DNA of 64,000 bases, from the NCBI RefSeq assembly GCF_019834675.1, contig NZ_JABUBU010000001.1, positions 558,001 to 622,000 on the forward strand, written 5' to 3'. The notes under the pieces were generated by a model. The model was not told where the DNA came from. It was given only the letters and a program-made list of their open reading frames with translations, and did not search any database. Made by a program: the position numbers and the translations under genes. Shown one piece after another: positions 51,214 through 61,583 of the stretch; positions within the stretch are counted from its first letter, which is position 1, and each line of letters opens with the position of its first letter. The stretch is from Rhodococcoides corynebacterioides (lineage in GTDB: Bacteria > Actinomycetota > Actinomycetes > Mycobacteriales > Mycobacteriaceae).

Positions 51214-51831
51214 ATGAAGCGGACCAGGCTGAGCCCCGACGAGCGGCGGTCACAGCTCATCGAGCTCGGCGTGCGGATGCTCTCCGATCGCCCACTGTCC
51301 CAGATCTCCGTCGACGAGATCGCCGATCAGGCGGGGGTGTCGCGGGGTCTGCTCTTCCACTACTTCTCGTCGAAGGACGAGTACCACCTGGCCATCGTCG
51401 AGCACATCAGCCGGGAGATGCTCGACTCCACCGCGCCGCCGGACGGGCTCGGACCCATCGAGACGTTGGCCGCCACCCTCACGGCCTACGTGGACTACGT
51501 CTCGGAGAACCGCACCACCTACGTCTCCCTCCTGCGCGGCACCGCGGCCGGCGATCCCGCCACCCGCGCGGTCTTCGAGCGCACGCGCGATGCCATGGCC
51601 GATCGGACGCTCGCCCAGTTGCCGCTGGTCGGTATCGAGCCGACCCCGGTGATCCACCTCGCCATCCGCGGGTGGATCGCGTTCTGCGAGGAAGCCACGG
51701 TCCACTGGCTGCGGGACGAGCAACTCTCCCGCGAGGAGGTCATCGCGCTGCTGACCCGAGCCCTCCCGGCGGTGGCCCTCGCGCCCGACGACGCGGCCGA
51801 ACTCCTGGCGGAACGCTCGACCGCGTCGTAG
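51214..51831 (+). CDS. TetR-family transcriptional regulator
   Basis: A 205-residue repressor. The N-terminal helix-turn-helix is SQISVDEIADQAGVSRGLLF, followed by HYFSSKDEYHLAIVEH, and an all-helical ligand domain. Divergent from the monooxygenase operon with a shared palindrome, so it most likely represses that operon and itself and is released by a substrate of the pathway. The start at 51214 is chosen from the leaderless -10. Confidence 0.88.
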   Translation: MKRTRLSPDERRSQLIELGVRMLSDRPLSQISVDEIADQAGVSRGLLFHYFSSKDEYHLAIVEHISREMLDSTAPPDGLGPIETLAATLTAYVDYVSENRTTYVSLLRGTAAGDPATRAVFERTRDAMADRTLAQLPLVGIEPTPVIHLAIRGWIAFCEEATVHWLRDEQLSREEVIALLTRALPAVALAPDDAAELLAERSTAS

Positions 51832-51949
51832 CGATACACGCGGTCTACGGGGGAGCGCCGCGGAAGTACCGTGAGGCGGCAGTACCGTGAGCACGGACCA
51901 CGAACTCCGGCGTGCACGCCGAAGACCGATGACGAGAGGACGGCCGTCG

Positions 51950-52981
51950 ATGGGCGCGCAGATCACAGTTCCGAGCGAGACGCGACACTCGGGCATTCTC
52001 GGGCTGGGTGCGTACCGACCCGAGCGGGTGGTGACCAACGAGGAGATCTGTCGGACCATCGACTCCTCCGACGAGTGGATCCGTACCCGCACGGGCATCG
52101 AGACGCGACGGTTCGCGGGCGAGAACGAGAACGTCGTGTCGATGTCCATCGAAGCGGGGCGTCGCGCCCTCGCCAACGCGGGCGTCGACCCGGCCGAGAT
52201 CGGCTGCGTCGTCGTCGCCACGTCCACGCACCTGCTGCTCACCCCGCCCGCTGCCTCCATCGTCGCCGACGCCCTCGGCACCGGCGGTCCCGGCGCGTTC
52301 GACCTCGGCGCCGGGTGCGCCGGGTTCTGCTACGGCCTGGCCCTGGCCTCGGACATGATCCGCGCGGGGACGGCGGACAAGGTGCTCGTCATCGGCGTCG
52401 AGCACCTGTCGGTGACCACGCGTCCCGACGACCGCGGCACGCGCATGATCTTCGGTGACGGCGCCGGCGCCATGGTGATCGGCCGCACCGACGAGCCGGG
52501 GATCGGACCGGTCGTCTGGGGCTCGGACGGTTCGCAGTCCGACGCGATCAAGCAGGACAAGGACTGGCTGCAGTACTTCGCCGACCTGAAGGCCGACCCC
52601 AACGCGGACCGCCCGTGGATCGCGATGACCGGCATCGCCGTGTTCCGCTGGGCCGCCTTCGAGATGGCCAAGGTCGCCCGCGAGGCACTCGACAAGGCCG
52701 GGATCACCGCGGCCGACCTCGACGTCTTCGTTCCCCACCAGGCCAACTCGCGCATCACCGACCTGCTGGCCAAGAGCCTCGAGCTGGCCGACGACGTCCC
52801 CGTGGCCAACGACATCGCCGAGGCCGGCAACACCTCGGCCGCCTCGATCCCGCTGGCCGTCGAGGAAGTGCTGCGGACCGGCAAGGCCGCCGAGGGCGAC
52901 ACCGCGCTCGTGCTCGGGTTCGGCGCCGGCCTGTCCTACGCCGGCCAGGTCATCACCCTGCCCGCCGCGCCGAAGGACTGA
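51950..52981 (+). CDS. fabH: Beta-ketoacyl-ACP synthase III (FabH-like)
   Basis: A 343-residue KAS III condensing enzyme. The active-site Cys is in GAGCAGFCYG, His in VPHQAN and Asn in EAGNTSAAS. N-terminal ILGLGAYRPERVVTNEEI and TGIETRRFA are typical. FabH joins acyl-CoA with malonyl-ACP; in mycobacteria it links FAS-I and FAS-II for mycolate synthesis, which is assumed here. The ATG at 51950 is chosen because GAGAGGA lies nine bases upstream; earlier GTG 51887 and ATG 51929 lack one. Convergent with kgd across a strong terminator. Confidence 0.87.
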   Translation: MGAQITVPSETRHSGILGLGAYRPERVVTNEEICRTIDSSDEWIRTRTGIETRRFAGENENVVSMSIEAGRRALANAGVDPAEIGCVVVATSTHLLLTPPAASIVADALGTGGPGAFDLGAGCAGFCYGLALASDMIRAGTADKVLVIGVEHLSVTTRPDDRGTRMIFGDGAGAMVIGRTDEPGIGPVVWGSDGSQSDAIKQDKDWLQYFADLKADPNADRPWIAMTGIAVFRWAAFEMAKVAREALDKAGITAADLDVFVPHQANSRITDLLAKSLELADDVPVANDIAEAGNTSAASIPLAVEEVLRTGKAAEGDTALVLGFGAGLSYAGQVITLPAAPKD

Positions 52982-52995
52982 TCCGGACCGACCGG

Positions 52996-53040
52996 ACGAC
53001 GAAGGGCCGCACCCCGATCGAGGGTGCGGCCCTTCGTCGT
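52996..53040. terminator. Strong two-way terminator between fabH and kgd
   Basis: A perfect 19-bp stem with loop CGATCGA, 15 bases after the fabH stop and 13 before the kgd stop. This is the longest perfect hairpin I found in the window. Confidence 0.85.
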
Positions 53041-53052
53041 TACGCGGTGAGA

Positions 53053-56000
53053 TCAGCCGTTGAAGGCGGTCTCGATGATCTCCTGCTGCTCCACGGCGTG
53101 GACCTTGCTCGAGCCCGACGACGGCGCCGACATCGGACGACGAGAGACGCGCTTGATGCCCGACAGACGCTCGGGCAGCAGCTCCGGGAACGCGAGGCCG
53201 AAGGTCGGCCACGCACCCTGGTTGGCCGGCTCCTCCTGGACCCACCGGTACTCGGTGGCGTTGGGGTAGCCGTCCAGCGCCTCGGCGATGCGACGGTTCG
53301 GAATCGGGTAGAGCTGCTCGACGCGCACGATGGCGACGTCGTCCCGCTTGTTCTTCTGCTTGTACGCCAGCAGCTCGTAGTAGAGCTTGCCGCTGACCAT
53401 GAGCACACGCTCGACCTTCGACCGGTCACCGTCACCGGACTCGTAGGTGGGCTCGTCGAACACCGAGTGGAACTTGCCGTCGGTGAAGTCCTCGATGTTG
53501 CTCACCGCGGCCTTGTTGCGGAGCATCGACTTCGGGGTGAACACCACCAGCGGACGCTGGATGCCGTCACGGGCGTGGCGACGCAGCAGGTGGAAGTAGT
53601 TCGCCGGCGTCGACGGCACCGCCACGGTCATCGAGCCCTCCGCGCACAGCTGGAGGAAGCGCTCGATGCGACCGGACGTGTGGTCCGGGCCCTGGCCCTC
53701 GTGGCCGTGCGGCAGCAGCAGCACGACGTCCGAGAGCTGACCCCACTTGGCCTCACCGGACGAGATGAACTCGTCGATGATGGACTGCGCACCGTTGACG
53801 AAGTCGCCGAACTGCGCCTCCCACAGCACCAGCGCGTCGGGGTTGCCCACCGAGTAGCCGTACTCGAAGCCCACCGCCGCGTACTCGCTGAGCGCGGAGT
53901 CGTAGACCAGGAACTTGCCGGGGTTGTCGCTGCCGATGTTGTGCAGCGGCGTGTACTCGGCGCCGGTCTTGCGGTCGATGATCACCGAGTGGCGCTGGGT
54001 GAAGGTGCCGCGGCGGGTGTCCTGGCCGGACATGCGGACCAGCTTGCCCTCGTCGATCAGCGTGCCCAGAGCGAGCAACTCGCCGAACGCCCAGTCGACC
54101 TTGCCCTCGTAGGCCATCTCGCGCCGCTTGTCCAGCACGGGCTGGACACGCGGGTGCACGGTGAAGCCGTCGGGCACGTTCACGAACGCGTCGCCGATGC
54201 GGTGCAGGACCGACTTGTCGACGGCGGTGGTCAGCTTGTGCGGGATCTGCTGATCCATCTCCACCGACTCGCTGGGCTCCGGGGCGTACTTCTCGAGCTC
54301 GCGCACCTCGTTGAAGACGCGCTCGAGCTGGCCCTGGTAGTCGCGGAGTGCGTCCTCGGCCTCCTTGAGGGAGATGTCGCCGCGGCCGATCAGCGCCTCG
54401 GTGTAGCTCTTGCGGACGCTCCGCTTGGTGTCGATGACGTCGTACATCGCCGGCTGGGTCATCGAGGGGTCGTCGCCCTCGTTGTGACCGCGACGGCGGT
54501 AGCAGATCATGTCGATCACGACGTCCTTGTGGAACTTCTGACGGAAGTCCACCGCGAGACGCGCGACCCAGGCGCAGGCCTCGGGATCGTCACCGTTGAC
54601 GTGGAAGATCGGCGCGCCGATCATCTTGGCCACGTCGGTGCAGTACTCGCTCGAGCGCGAGAACTCCGGTGCCGTCGTGAAGCCGACCTGGTTGTTGACC
54701 ACGATGTGCACGGTGCCGCCGGTGCGGTAGCCGCGCAGCAGCGCGAGGTTCAGCGTCTCCGCCACCACGCCCTGACCCGCGAAGGCCGCGTCGCCGTGCA
54801 GCATCAGCGGCAGCACCGAGAAACCGTCGCGGCTGTCGCCCTTGTCGAGCATGTCCTGCTTGGCGCGCACCAGACCCTCGAGCACCGGGTCGACCGCCTC
54901 GAGGTGCGAGGGGTTGGCGGTGAGCGAGACCTTGATGTCGTTCTCGCCGAACATCTGGATGTAGTTGCCCTCGGCGCCGAGGTGGTACTTCACGTCACCG
55001 GAGCCGTGTGCGGCGGCCGGGTTCATGTTGCCTTCGAACTCGGTGAAGATCTTCGAGTACGGCTTGCCGACGATGTTCGCTAGCACGTTGAGCCGGCCGC
55101 GGTGCGGCATGCCGATGACGACCTCGTCGAGCGTGTGCTCGGCGGACTGATCGATCACCGAATCCATCATCGGGATGACCGACTCGGCGCCCTCGAGCGA
55201 GAAGCGCTTCTGACCGACGTACTTGGTCTGCAGGAAGGTCTCGAAGGCCTCGGCCGCGTTGAGCTTGCTCAGGATGTACTTCTGCTGCGCGACGGTCGGC
55301 TTGACGTGCTTGGCCTCCACCCGCTCCTGGAGCCAGGCGACCTGCTCCGTCTCGAGGATGTGGGTGTACTCGACGCCGACGTGGCGGCAGTACGAGTCGC
55401 GCAGGACGCTCAGCACGTCCCGCAGCTTCATCCGGTCCTCGCCGTGGAAGCCGCCGACCGCGAACTCGCGGTCGAGGTCCCACAGGGTCAGGCCGTGGCT
55501 GATGACGTCGAGGTCCGGATGCATCCGGAACTTGTCCTTGGTGAACATGAGCGGATCGGTGTCCGCCATGAGGTGGCCGCGGTTGCGGTACGCCGCGATC
55601 AGCTCGAGGACGCGGGTGTTCTTGTCGACGGTGCCCGTGGGCAGGTCACGACGCCAGCGAATGGGCTCGTAGGGGATGGCGAGCCCGTGGAAGATCTCGT
55701 CGTAGAACTCGTCGCTGATCAGCAGGTTGTGGATCGTGCGCAGGAAGTCGCCCGACTCCGCACCCTGGATGATGCGGTGGTCGTACGTCGAGGTCAGCGT
55801 CATCAGCTTGCCGACGCCCAGCTCCGCCAGGCGCTCGTCGCTGGAACCCTGGAACTCGGCCGGGTACTCCATGGCGCCGGCACCGATGATCGCGCCCTGG
55901 CCGTTCATCAGACGCGGCACCGAGTGCACCGTGCCGATGGTGCCGGGGTTGGTCAGCGAGATGGTGACGCCGGAGAAGTCGGCAGCCGTGAGCTTGCCGT

Positions 56001-56859
56001 CCCGAGCGCGACGCACGATGTCCTCGTACGCGGTGTGGAACTGGGTGAAGGACATGCTCTCGCAGCCCTTGATCGCCGCGACCACCAGCGAGCGCGACCC
56101 GTCCTTGCCGGGCAGGTCGATCGCGAGACCGAGGTTGGTGTGCGCCGGGGTCACCGCGTTCGGCTTGCCGTCCACCTCGGCGAAGTGCCGATTCATGTTC
56201 GGGAACGCCTTCACGGCCTGCACGATCGCGTACCCCAGCAGGTGGGTGAACGAGATCTTGCCGCCGCGCGTGCGCGCGAGGTGGTTGTTGATGACGAGGC
56301 GGTTGTCGATCATCAGCTTCGCCGGGATCGCACGCACGGACGTCGCCGTGGGGATCTGCAGCGAGGCGGACATGTTCTTCGCGACCGCGGCCGCCGCACC
56401 GCGCAGCACCTTCGACGTGTCCTCGGCGGGCGCGTCGGCGGCGGGCTTGCCGGAGGCAGCCTTGTCGGCGACAGCCTTGTCGGCGACAGCCTTCGCAGGC
56501 GTCGCGGACTTCGCGGCGGGCTTGGTGGGCTCGCTCTTGGGCGCCGGCTCGTCGGTCTTGGGCGCGGGGGCCTTCTCGGCCTTCGGCGCCGGCTTCTCGG
56601 CGGGCTTGTCCGCCTTCGGTTCGGCCTTCTCGGCCTTCGGGGCGGGTGCTGCAGCACTGCCGTTACCGGAAGATGCTGCCCCGCTGGTGGACTCGCGTCC
56701 GGTCGCGGGATCGCCGCCACCGTTCTGTTCGGGGGTGTAGTCGGCGAGGAACTCGTGCCAGCTCTCGTCGACCGAGGAGGGGTCGGTCTTGAAACGTTGG
56801 TACATTTCGTCGACCAGCCACTGGTTCTGTCCGAACTGTGTAGTAGAACTGCTGCTCAC
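53053..56859 (-). CDS. kgd: Multifunctional 2-oxoglutarate metabolism enzyme (Kgd/OdhA type)
   Basis: A 1268-residue enzyme fusing an E2-like acyltransferase domain to the thiamine-diphosphate E1 part, as in Rv1248c. The N-terminal [15 protein letters not shown] segment is the E1o lead-in. A Lys/Ala/Pro-rich linker (about 45-150) follows, then the acyltransferase core with [11 protein letters not shown] (about 355-365). The E1 part has GMPHRGRLN, the thiamine-diphosphate site [10 protein letters not shown] (about 688) to NNQVGFTT, and the C-terminal transketolase domain. It feeds 2-oxoglutarate into the TCA cycle as dehydrogenase E1, and makes succinic semialdehyde or condensation products; GarA inhibits it in relatives. 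The GTG at 56859 matches the family N-terminus. Confidence 0.93.
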   Translation of the reverse strand: MSSSSTTQFGQNQWLVDEMYQRFKTDPSSVDESWHEFLADYTPEQNGGGDPATGRESTSGAASSGNGSAAAPAPKAEKAEPKADKPAEKPAPKAEKAPAPKTDEPAPKSEPTKPAAKSATPAKAVADKAVADKAASGKPAADAPAEDTSKVLRGAAAAVAKNMSASLQIPTATSVRAIPAKLMIDNRLVINNHLARTRGGKISFTHLLGYAIVQAVKAFPNMNRHFAEVDGKPNAVTPAHTNLGLAIDLPGKDGSRSLVVAAIKGCESMSFTQFHTAYEDIVRRARDGKLTAADFSGVTISLTNPGTIGTVHSVPRLMNGQGAIIGAGAMEYPAEFQGSSDERLAELGVGKLMTLTSTYDHRIIQGAESGDFLRTIHNLLISDEFYDEIFHGLAIPYEPIRWRRDLPTGTVDKNTRVLELIAAYRNRGHLMADTDPLMFTKDKFRMHPDLDVISHGLTLWDLDREFAVGGFHGEDRMKLRDVLSVLRDSYCRHVGVEYTHILETEQVAWLQERVEAKHVKPTVAQQKYILSKLNAAEAFETFLQTKYVGQKRFSLEGAESVIPMMDSVIDQSAEHTLDEVVIGMPHRGRLNVLANIVGKPYSKIFTEFEGNMNPAAAHGSGDVKYHLGAEGNYIQMFGENDIKVSLTANPSHLEAVDPVLEGLVRAKQDMLDKGDSRDGFSVLPLMLHGDAAFAGQGVVAETLNLALLRGYRTGGTVHIVVNNQVGFTTAPEFSRSSEYCTDVAKMIGAPIFHVNGDDPEACAWVARLAVDFRQKFHKDVVIDMICYRRRGHNEGDDPSMTQPAMYDVIDTKRSVRKSYTEALIGRGDISLKEAEDALRDYQGQLERVFNEVRELEKYAPEPSESVEMDQQIPHKLTTAVDKSVLHRIGDAFVNVPDGFTVHPRVQPVLDKRREMAYEGKVDWAFGELLALGTLIDEGKLVRMSGQDTRRGTFTQRHSVIIDRKTGAEYTPLHNIGSDNPGKFLVYDSALSEYAAVGFEYGYSVGNPDALVLWEAQFGDFVNGAQSIIDEFISSGEAKWGQLSDVVLLLPHGHEGQGPDHTSGRIERFLQLCAEGSMTVAVPSTPANYFHLLRRHARDGIQRPLVVFTPKSMLRNKAAVSNIEDFTDGKFHSVFDEPTYESGDGDRSKVERVLMVSGKLYYELLAYKQKNKRDDVAIVRVEQLYPIPNRRIAEALDGYPNATEYRWVQEEPANQGAWPTFGLAFPELLPERLSGIKRVSRRPMSAPSSGSSKVHAVEQQEIIETAFNG
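56446..56490. repeat. 15-bp tandem repeat in the kgd linker
   Basis: Two identical 15-base units (56461-56475, 56476-56490) and one degenerate unit before them encode repeated AVADK in the flexible linker of Kgd. Likely length-variable between strains without effect on the folded domains. Confidence 0.75.
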
Positions 56860-56966
56860 GGCAGGTGTTCGCCTCGTTTCCTTCTTGTTCTCGCTCAGCG
56901 CACGGCCACTCCAGGTTAGACCTTCCGGTCCGTGCTCGCGCCGCCGCATCGGGCGTGTGACCGGCT

Positions 56967-59900
56967 TCACCGCAGTGTGGTCGACTCATCGTGGCCGATG
57001 TCGATGTGGTCTGCATCACGTTCGGCCGATTCTCGCCCCTCGGTGATCTCCCACAGCGCCGCGTAGAAACCTCCGGAGCGGATCAAGGTCTCGTGCGGTC
57101 CGCTCTCGACGATGCGCCCGTCGTGCACCACCACCACGACGTCGGCCCGGGCAGCCGTCGCGAGCCGATGCGCCACCACCACGGCCGTGCGCCGACGCGT
57201 GACGGTACGACTCGCGTTCAGCACCGCACGCTCGGTGGCGGGATCGAGGGTGGCCGTGGCCTCGTCGAGCAACAGGATGTCGGGGTCGACCAGTTCGGCC
57301 CGCGCCAGGGCGACGAGCTGACGGGCGCCCGCGGACAGTCCGCGACCGCGTTCGCCGACCGGGGTGTTCATTCCGCGTGGCAGTGCCGCCACGAGGGGGA
57401 GAGCCCCGACCGCGCGCGCCGCGGCCTCGATGTCCGCCCGGGTCGCGTCGGGCCGGCCGAACGCGATGTTGGACGCCACCGTGCCGCCGAAGAGGTGCGC
57501 CTCCTGCGGCACCACCCCGAGCCGACGCCGATACGCGGTCAGCGGTCGTGTTCGCAGGTCGACACCGTCGACCAGCACCCCGCCCGACGTCGGGTCGTAG
57601 AACCGTGCGATCAGCTTGACCACCGTCGACTTGCCCGCGCCGGTTCGGCCGACCAGCGCCACCGTGGACCCGGCCGGAACGGTCAGCGACACGTCCGTGA
57701 GGGCGTCGCGCTCAGCGCCCTCGTAGCGGAAGCCCACCGCGCGCAACTCGACGTCTCCGGCGAGTCGACCCTCGCCGTCGGGTGCTGCGCCGCCGGCAGT
57801 CGACTCCGCGGCGGACTCGAGGGAACTGCGCGTCGCGAGCAGGGCCGCGATCCGGGTGAGACCGACGGAGGCCTGCTGGTAGCCGTCGAACACCTGCGAG
57901 AGCTGCTGGATCGGCCCGAACAGCAGACCGAGGTACAGGACGAAGGCGACCAGGGTGCCGGGCGTGGCGCTGCCCTCGGCCACGCGGTGTGCGCCGACCA
58001 GCACCACCGCGGCCAGCGCGACGTCGGACAGCGCGGTGATGAAGGGGAAGTAGACGGAGATGGCGCGCTGCGATCGCATCCGGCTGGTCCGGTAGGACCA
58101 GGACCGCGTCCGGAACGCGGCGCGCGCCGCCTCCTCGAACCGCGCGGCCTGGGCCACGCGCAGGCCGGTCACGTTCTCCTGGAACTCCGCGTTCACCGAC
58201 GAGATGCGTTCACGCGAGGTGGCGTACGCACGCGAGGAGATACGGCGGAACACCACCGTCGCGACGACGAGGATCGGCAGGACGGACAGGGTGACCGCGG
58301 CCAGCACTCCGTCGGTCAGCAGCAGCGCGACCGACACTCCGATCACCGTCACCAGGGCGACCACCGCGGTCGACAGGCCGGTCTGCAGGAACGACGACAG
58401 GGCGTCGACGTCCGTGGTCATCCGCGTCATGATGCGGCCGGACAACTCCCGCTCGTAGTAGTCGAGGCCGAGCCGCTGCAGATGGGCGTAACTCCGGACG
58501 CGGAGGGAGAACAGCACAGTCTCGCCGGCGCGCGCGGTGGTCACCGTGAGCGCTCGGACCACCAGCCAGTCCGCCGCGACCAGCGCCAGGGCGAGGCCCG
58601 AGATCCCCGCGAGGACCGCGAGGTTCCGCTCGGCGGCACCGTGATCGACGGCGATCCGCACGATCGACGGGAACGCGACGGTCACGGCCGAGTCGAACGC
58701 GAGGAAGGCCGCGACCAGCACCAGCAGCCCTGCCACCGGGGCCAGGGTGCGGCGCAGCGCGAAGGGCGACCGATCGGTGCGGGCCGCGTCGGCGTCGACG
58801 GTGGGACGGTCGTCGGCGGCGGGCAGCGCGGCGACGGCGGCGGCGATCTCGGGTCCGGCCATGCTCCCGCCGAGGGCGGACCCCGCGCCGTGGGCGCCCG
58901 GCCCGCCGGATGCGGTGGGTGGGGTGGATGCAGTGGGTGCGGCGGACTCCCCGGACTGCACGGACTCCCCGTCCTCCCCGGCCTCGGGCCACAGGTCGAC
59001 CGGCGCGGACGGTTCGGGGTCACGCGCCGCGGCGTCGTCGCCGGACATCAGGGCGCCGGACATCAGAGCGCGAAACAATGCACACCGGACGTCGAGTTCG
59101 GCCTCGGTGCCCGAGTCGACCACGCGGCCCTCGTCGAGCACGACGATGCGGTCGGCGAGCGTCAGCGTGGACCGCCGGTGGGCCAACACCACCGTCGTCG
59201 GGCGGAACGTGTCGGCGCCGGCCTCGCCGAGTCGGGCGTACACGGTCGCCTCGGTGTGGGCGTCGACGGCGGACGTCGCGTCGTCGAGGACGAGCACGCG
59301 CGGACGGGCCAGCAGGACGCGAGCGAGCGCGAGACGTTGCCGCTGCCCGCCGGACAGGGTGAGGCCGCGCTCGCCGACCTCGGCGTCGAGGCCGCCGGGG
59401 ACCCGCTCGACGACGTCGTCGGCCGCCGCGCGGCGAACGGCGTCGCGCACCTCGTCCTCGCTCGCGTCCGGTCGGCCCAGGGCGACGTTCTCCCGGATGG
59501 TGCGGGAGAACAGGAACGGCTCGTCGAACGCGACTCCCACCGCGCCGCGCAGCGCGGCGGCGTCGACGTCCGCGATGTCCACCTCGCCGGCCGGCGAGGT
59601 GAGGGAGATCGTGCCCTCGGTGGGCCGGTAGAAGCGGGGGATCAGCATCGACAGGGTCGACTTGCCGCTGCCCGACGGCCCGACCACGGCCACGGTCTCA
59701 CCGGGCGCGACGTCGAGATCCAGGCCGGTCAGCACCGGCCGATCGTCGTCGTAGCCGAAGCGGACGCCGCGCAGCCGCAGGCCGAGCGGCCCGTCCGGAA
59801 CCGGGGTCGCCGCCGGGGGATCGGGGTCGGCAGGTTCGGTGTCGATCACGTCGTACACGCGCTCGATCGCCGCGCGGGACAGCTGAGCCATCACCACCAC

Positions 59901-60722
59901 CGAGGTCAGCGTGCGCGTCACCGCGGCGAGGGTCACCACGTAGCTCGCGAAGGCGAGGAACGTTCCCACGGTGATGTGGTCGGACAGCGTCAGCCAGCCG
60001 CCCAGCGCGATCACCCCGACCAGTCCGAGTTGCGGGAGTGCGGCCATGCCCGGGGCGAACCGCGCGTTCACCCGCGCCGCGCGCAGACGCTCGGCGAAGA
60101 GGCGGCGGCCGATGTCGGTGAGGACGTCGACGGCTCGCCGTTCCTGCCCGAAACCCTTCACCACGCGGACGCCGGTGACGGTCTCCTCGACGTGGCTCGC
60201 CAGTTCCGCCGCACGTTGCTGGGCCGACCAGGTCGCCGCGTAGAGCTGCGGTCGACGGCGGACGACGAGCACGGACATCGCGGGCACCACCGCCAGAGCC
60301 ACCAGCGTCAGCGGCGGCGAGAGCGTGAGCATGATGCCGAGGGCCAGGACGAACTGCAGCACCGCACCGGCGGAGAGCGGCACCATCGCCAGTAGGCCCT
60401 GCACCAGCTGCAGGTCGCTGATCGACCGGGACACGACCTGACCGACGGCGATCTCGTCCTGCCGCGGGCCGTCGAGTCGCAGCAGCGTGGCCATGAGCCG
60501 CTGCCGCAGGTCGTGCTGGACGTCGACCGAGAGAGCGCCCGCGAGCAGCCGTCGTCCGAACTGGCAGGCGAAGCGCACGACGGCGAGAGCGACGATGGCG
60601 CCGGCGACGAGGCCGAGCGTCTCGGTTCGCGACGCCGTGGCGTCGTCGACCGCGATCCGGGTGAGCAGCGGGAAACAGACGTCGACACCGGCCGCCACGA
60701 AGGTGACGATCAACGCCCCCAC
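56967..60722 (-). CDS. Fused two-half ABC exporter (Rv1273c-Rv1272c type)
   Basis: One 1251-residue chain holds two complete exporter halves. Half one: membrane domain (1-290) and NBD with Walker [10 protein letters not shown] (about 346), signature [14 protein letters not shown] and [12 protein letters not shown], where the catalytic Glu is Asp; its Q-loop reads [10 protein letters not shown] without Gln. A 90-residue Gly/Pro/Ser linker follows. Half two: membrane domain, Walker [10 protein letters not shown] (about 1024), variant signature [14 protein letters not shown] and canonical [11 protein letters not shown]. This is the heterodimeric-exporter pattern, one degenerate and one active site. 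In M. tuberculosis the halves are separate genes. GTG 60722 is the only usual start, yet coding similarity seems to extend about 25 codons further (see findings). Confidence 0.87.
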   Translation of the reverse strand: MGALIVTFVAAGVDVCFPLLTRIAVDDATASRTETLGLVAGAIVALAVVRFACQFGRRLLAGALSVDVQHDLRQRLMATLLRLDGPRQDEIAVGQVVSRSISDLQLVQGLLAMVPLSAGAVLQFVLALGIMLTLSPPLTLVALAVVPAMSVLVVRRRPQLYAATWSAQQRAAELASHVEETVTGVRVVKGFGQERRAVDVLTDIGRRLFAERLRAARVNARFAPGMAALPQLGLVGVIALGGWLTLSDHITVGTFLAFASYVVTLAAVTRTLTSVVVMAQLSRAAIERVYDVIDTEPADPDPPAATPVPDGPLGLRLRGVRFGYDDDRPVLTGLDLDVAPGETVAVVGPSGSGKSTLSMLIPRFYRPTEGTISLTSPAGEVDIADVDAAALRGAVGVAFDEPFLFSRTIRENVALGRPDASEDEVRDAVRRAAADDVVERVPGGLDAEVGERGLTLSGGQRQRLALARVLLARPRVLVLDDATSAVDAHTEATVYARLGEAGADTFRPTTVVLAHRRSTLTLADRIVVLDEGRVVDSGTEAELDVRCALFRALMSGALMSGDDAAARDPEPSAPVDLWPEAGEDGESVQSGESAAPTASTPPTASGGPGAHGAGSALGGSMAGPEIAAAVAALPAADDRPTVDADAARTDRSPFALRRTLAPVAGLLVLVAAFLAFDSAVTVAFPSIVRIAVDHGAAERNLAVLAGISGLALALVAADWLVVRALTVTTARAGETVLFSLRVRSYAHLQRLGLDYYERELSGRIMTRMTTDVDALSSFLQTGLSTAVVALVTVIGVSVALLLTDGVLAAVTLSVLPILVVATVVFRRISSRAYATSRERISSVNAEFQENVTGLRVAQAARFEEAARAAFRTRSWSYRTSRMRSQRAISVYFPFITALSDVALAAVVLVGAHRVAEGSATPGTLVAFVLYLGLLFGPIQQLSQVFDGYQQASVGLTRIAALLATRSSLESAAESTAGGAAPDGEGRLAGDVELRAVGFRYEGAERDALTDVSLTVPAGSTVALVGRTGAGKSTVVKLIARFYDPTSGGVLVDGVDLRTRPLTAYRRRLGVVPQEAHLFGGTVASNIAFGRPDATRADIEAAARAVGALPLVAALPRGMNTPVGERGRGLSAGARQLVALARAELVDPDILLLDEATATLDPATERAVLNASRTVTRRRTAVVVAHRLATAARADVVVVVHDGRIVESGPHETLIRSGGFYAALWEITEGRESAERDADHIDIGHDESTTLR

Positions 60723-60803
60723 CGCCGTGCGGCGATGGCGGAAGCAGTCGGTGGCGAGTCGCCGGATCCAGCCGACGCGCTCAGTGTCGATGGCGGGTAC
60801 CGC

Positions 60804-61583
60804 TCACGCCAGGTCTCGTCTCGACAGGCGCCACCAGCCCGCACCGGCCAGTCCGACGGCCCACAGCAGCAGGCAGACCGCCGCCGCGCCGAACGGGAGC
60901 ACGAGGTCGCCGGGGCCCTGCCCGCGCGCGATCGTCCCGACGGTCGCCAACCCGGGGAGCAGGCGCACCACGGCGTCGGCCCCGATTCCGTTCAGCACCA
61001 CCGCGACCACCGTCTCGCCGAGCGGGAGCCACGCGACCAGCGCCACGGCGCTCCACGTCGGTGAACCCGTCAGCAGGCCGAGTCCGCACCCGATCGCACT
61101 CCACAGCACTCCGGCGGCCACGGCCGCGAGGAGCAGTCCCACGGCGTCCGAGGCGCTCACGGAGACCACGTCACCGCCGACGGCCGCGAGCGAGAGCAGG
61201 GCCGCCGCGACCGACACCACCGCGTACGACGCCCCGACGCCCGCGCAGACCGTCAGTTGGGCCGAGACCACCCGCCCACGGCGAGGGACCGCGACCAGGG
61301 ATGTCGCCAGTGAGCCGTGGCGCAGGTCGCCCGCGGTGTGCACGGCGCCGAACACCGCCGCGAACAGCACCACAGCGCCCACCGTGACCGCGGCGGCGAG
61401 TGTCACCGCGAGCGATCCCGCGTCGGAGAAGTCGGCCAGCAGTTCGGAGGAGGCGATGGCCCCGTAGAACAGTCCGGACAGGAACCCGATCACCACCGGG
61501 GGCAGCGCCAGAGCCCACCACGACCGCAGGGACGTCGCCTTGCGGACCTCGGATCGCAGCAGGTCGGCTGCCCCGACGGTCAC
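60804..61583 (-). CDS. ABC-2 type membrane permease
   Basis: A 259-residue protein with six hydrophobic helices, typical of ABC-2/DrrB-like permeases (LRSEVRKATSLRSWWALALP opening, RHGSLATSLVAVPRRGRVV loop, C-terminal WRLSRRDLA). The GTG start overlaps the ATPase stop (GTGA). With that ATPase it forms a small exporter of unknown cargo. Its stop lies in frame with the next gene, the fused exporter. Confidence 0.8.
   Translation of the reverse strand: MTVGAADLLRSEVRKATSLRSWWALALPPVVIGFLSGLFYGAIASSELLADFSDAGSLAVTLAAAVTVGAVVLFAAVFGAVHTAGDLRHGSLATSLVAVPRRGRVVSAQLTVCAGVGASYAVVSVAAALLSLAAVGGDVVSVSASDAVGLLLAAVAAGVLWSAIGCGLGLLTGSPTWSAVALVAWLPLGETVVAVVLNGIGADAVVRLLPGLATVGTIARGQGPGDLVLPFGAAAVCLLLWAVGLAGAGWWRLSRRDLA

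Noticed and set aside
55102-56919. 605-codon plus-strand frame opposite kgd
   Set aside because: Shadow of the kgd coding sequence; Val/Gly/Arg-rich composition without motifs.
56991-60395. Open frame of over 1100 codons on the plus strand opposite the ABC exporter
   Set aside because: Long antisense frames are expected in 70% GC DNA; the product is low-complexity Arg/Gly/His-rich and the minus strand encodes a clear exporter.
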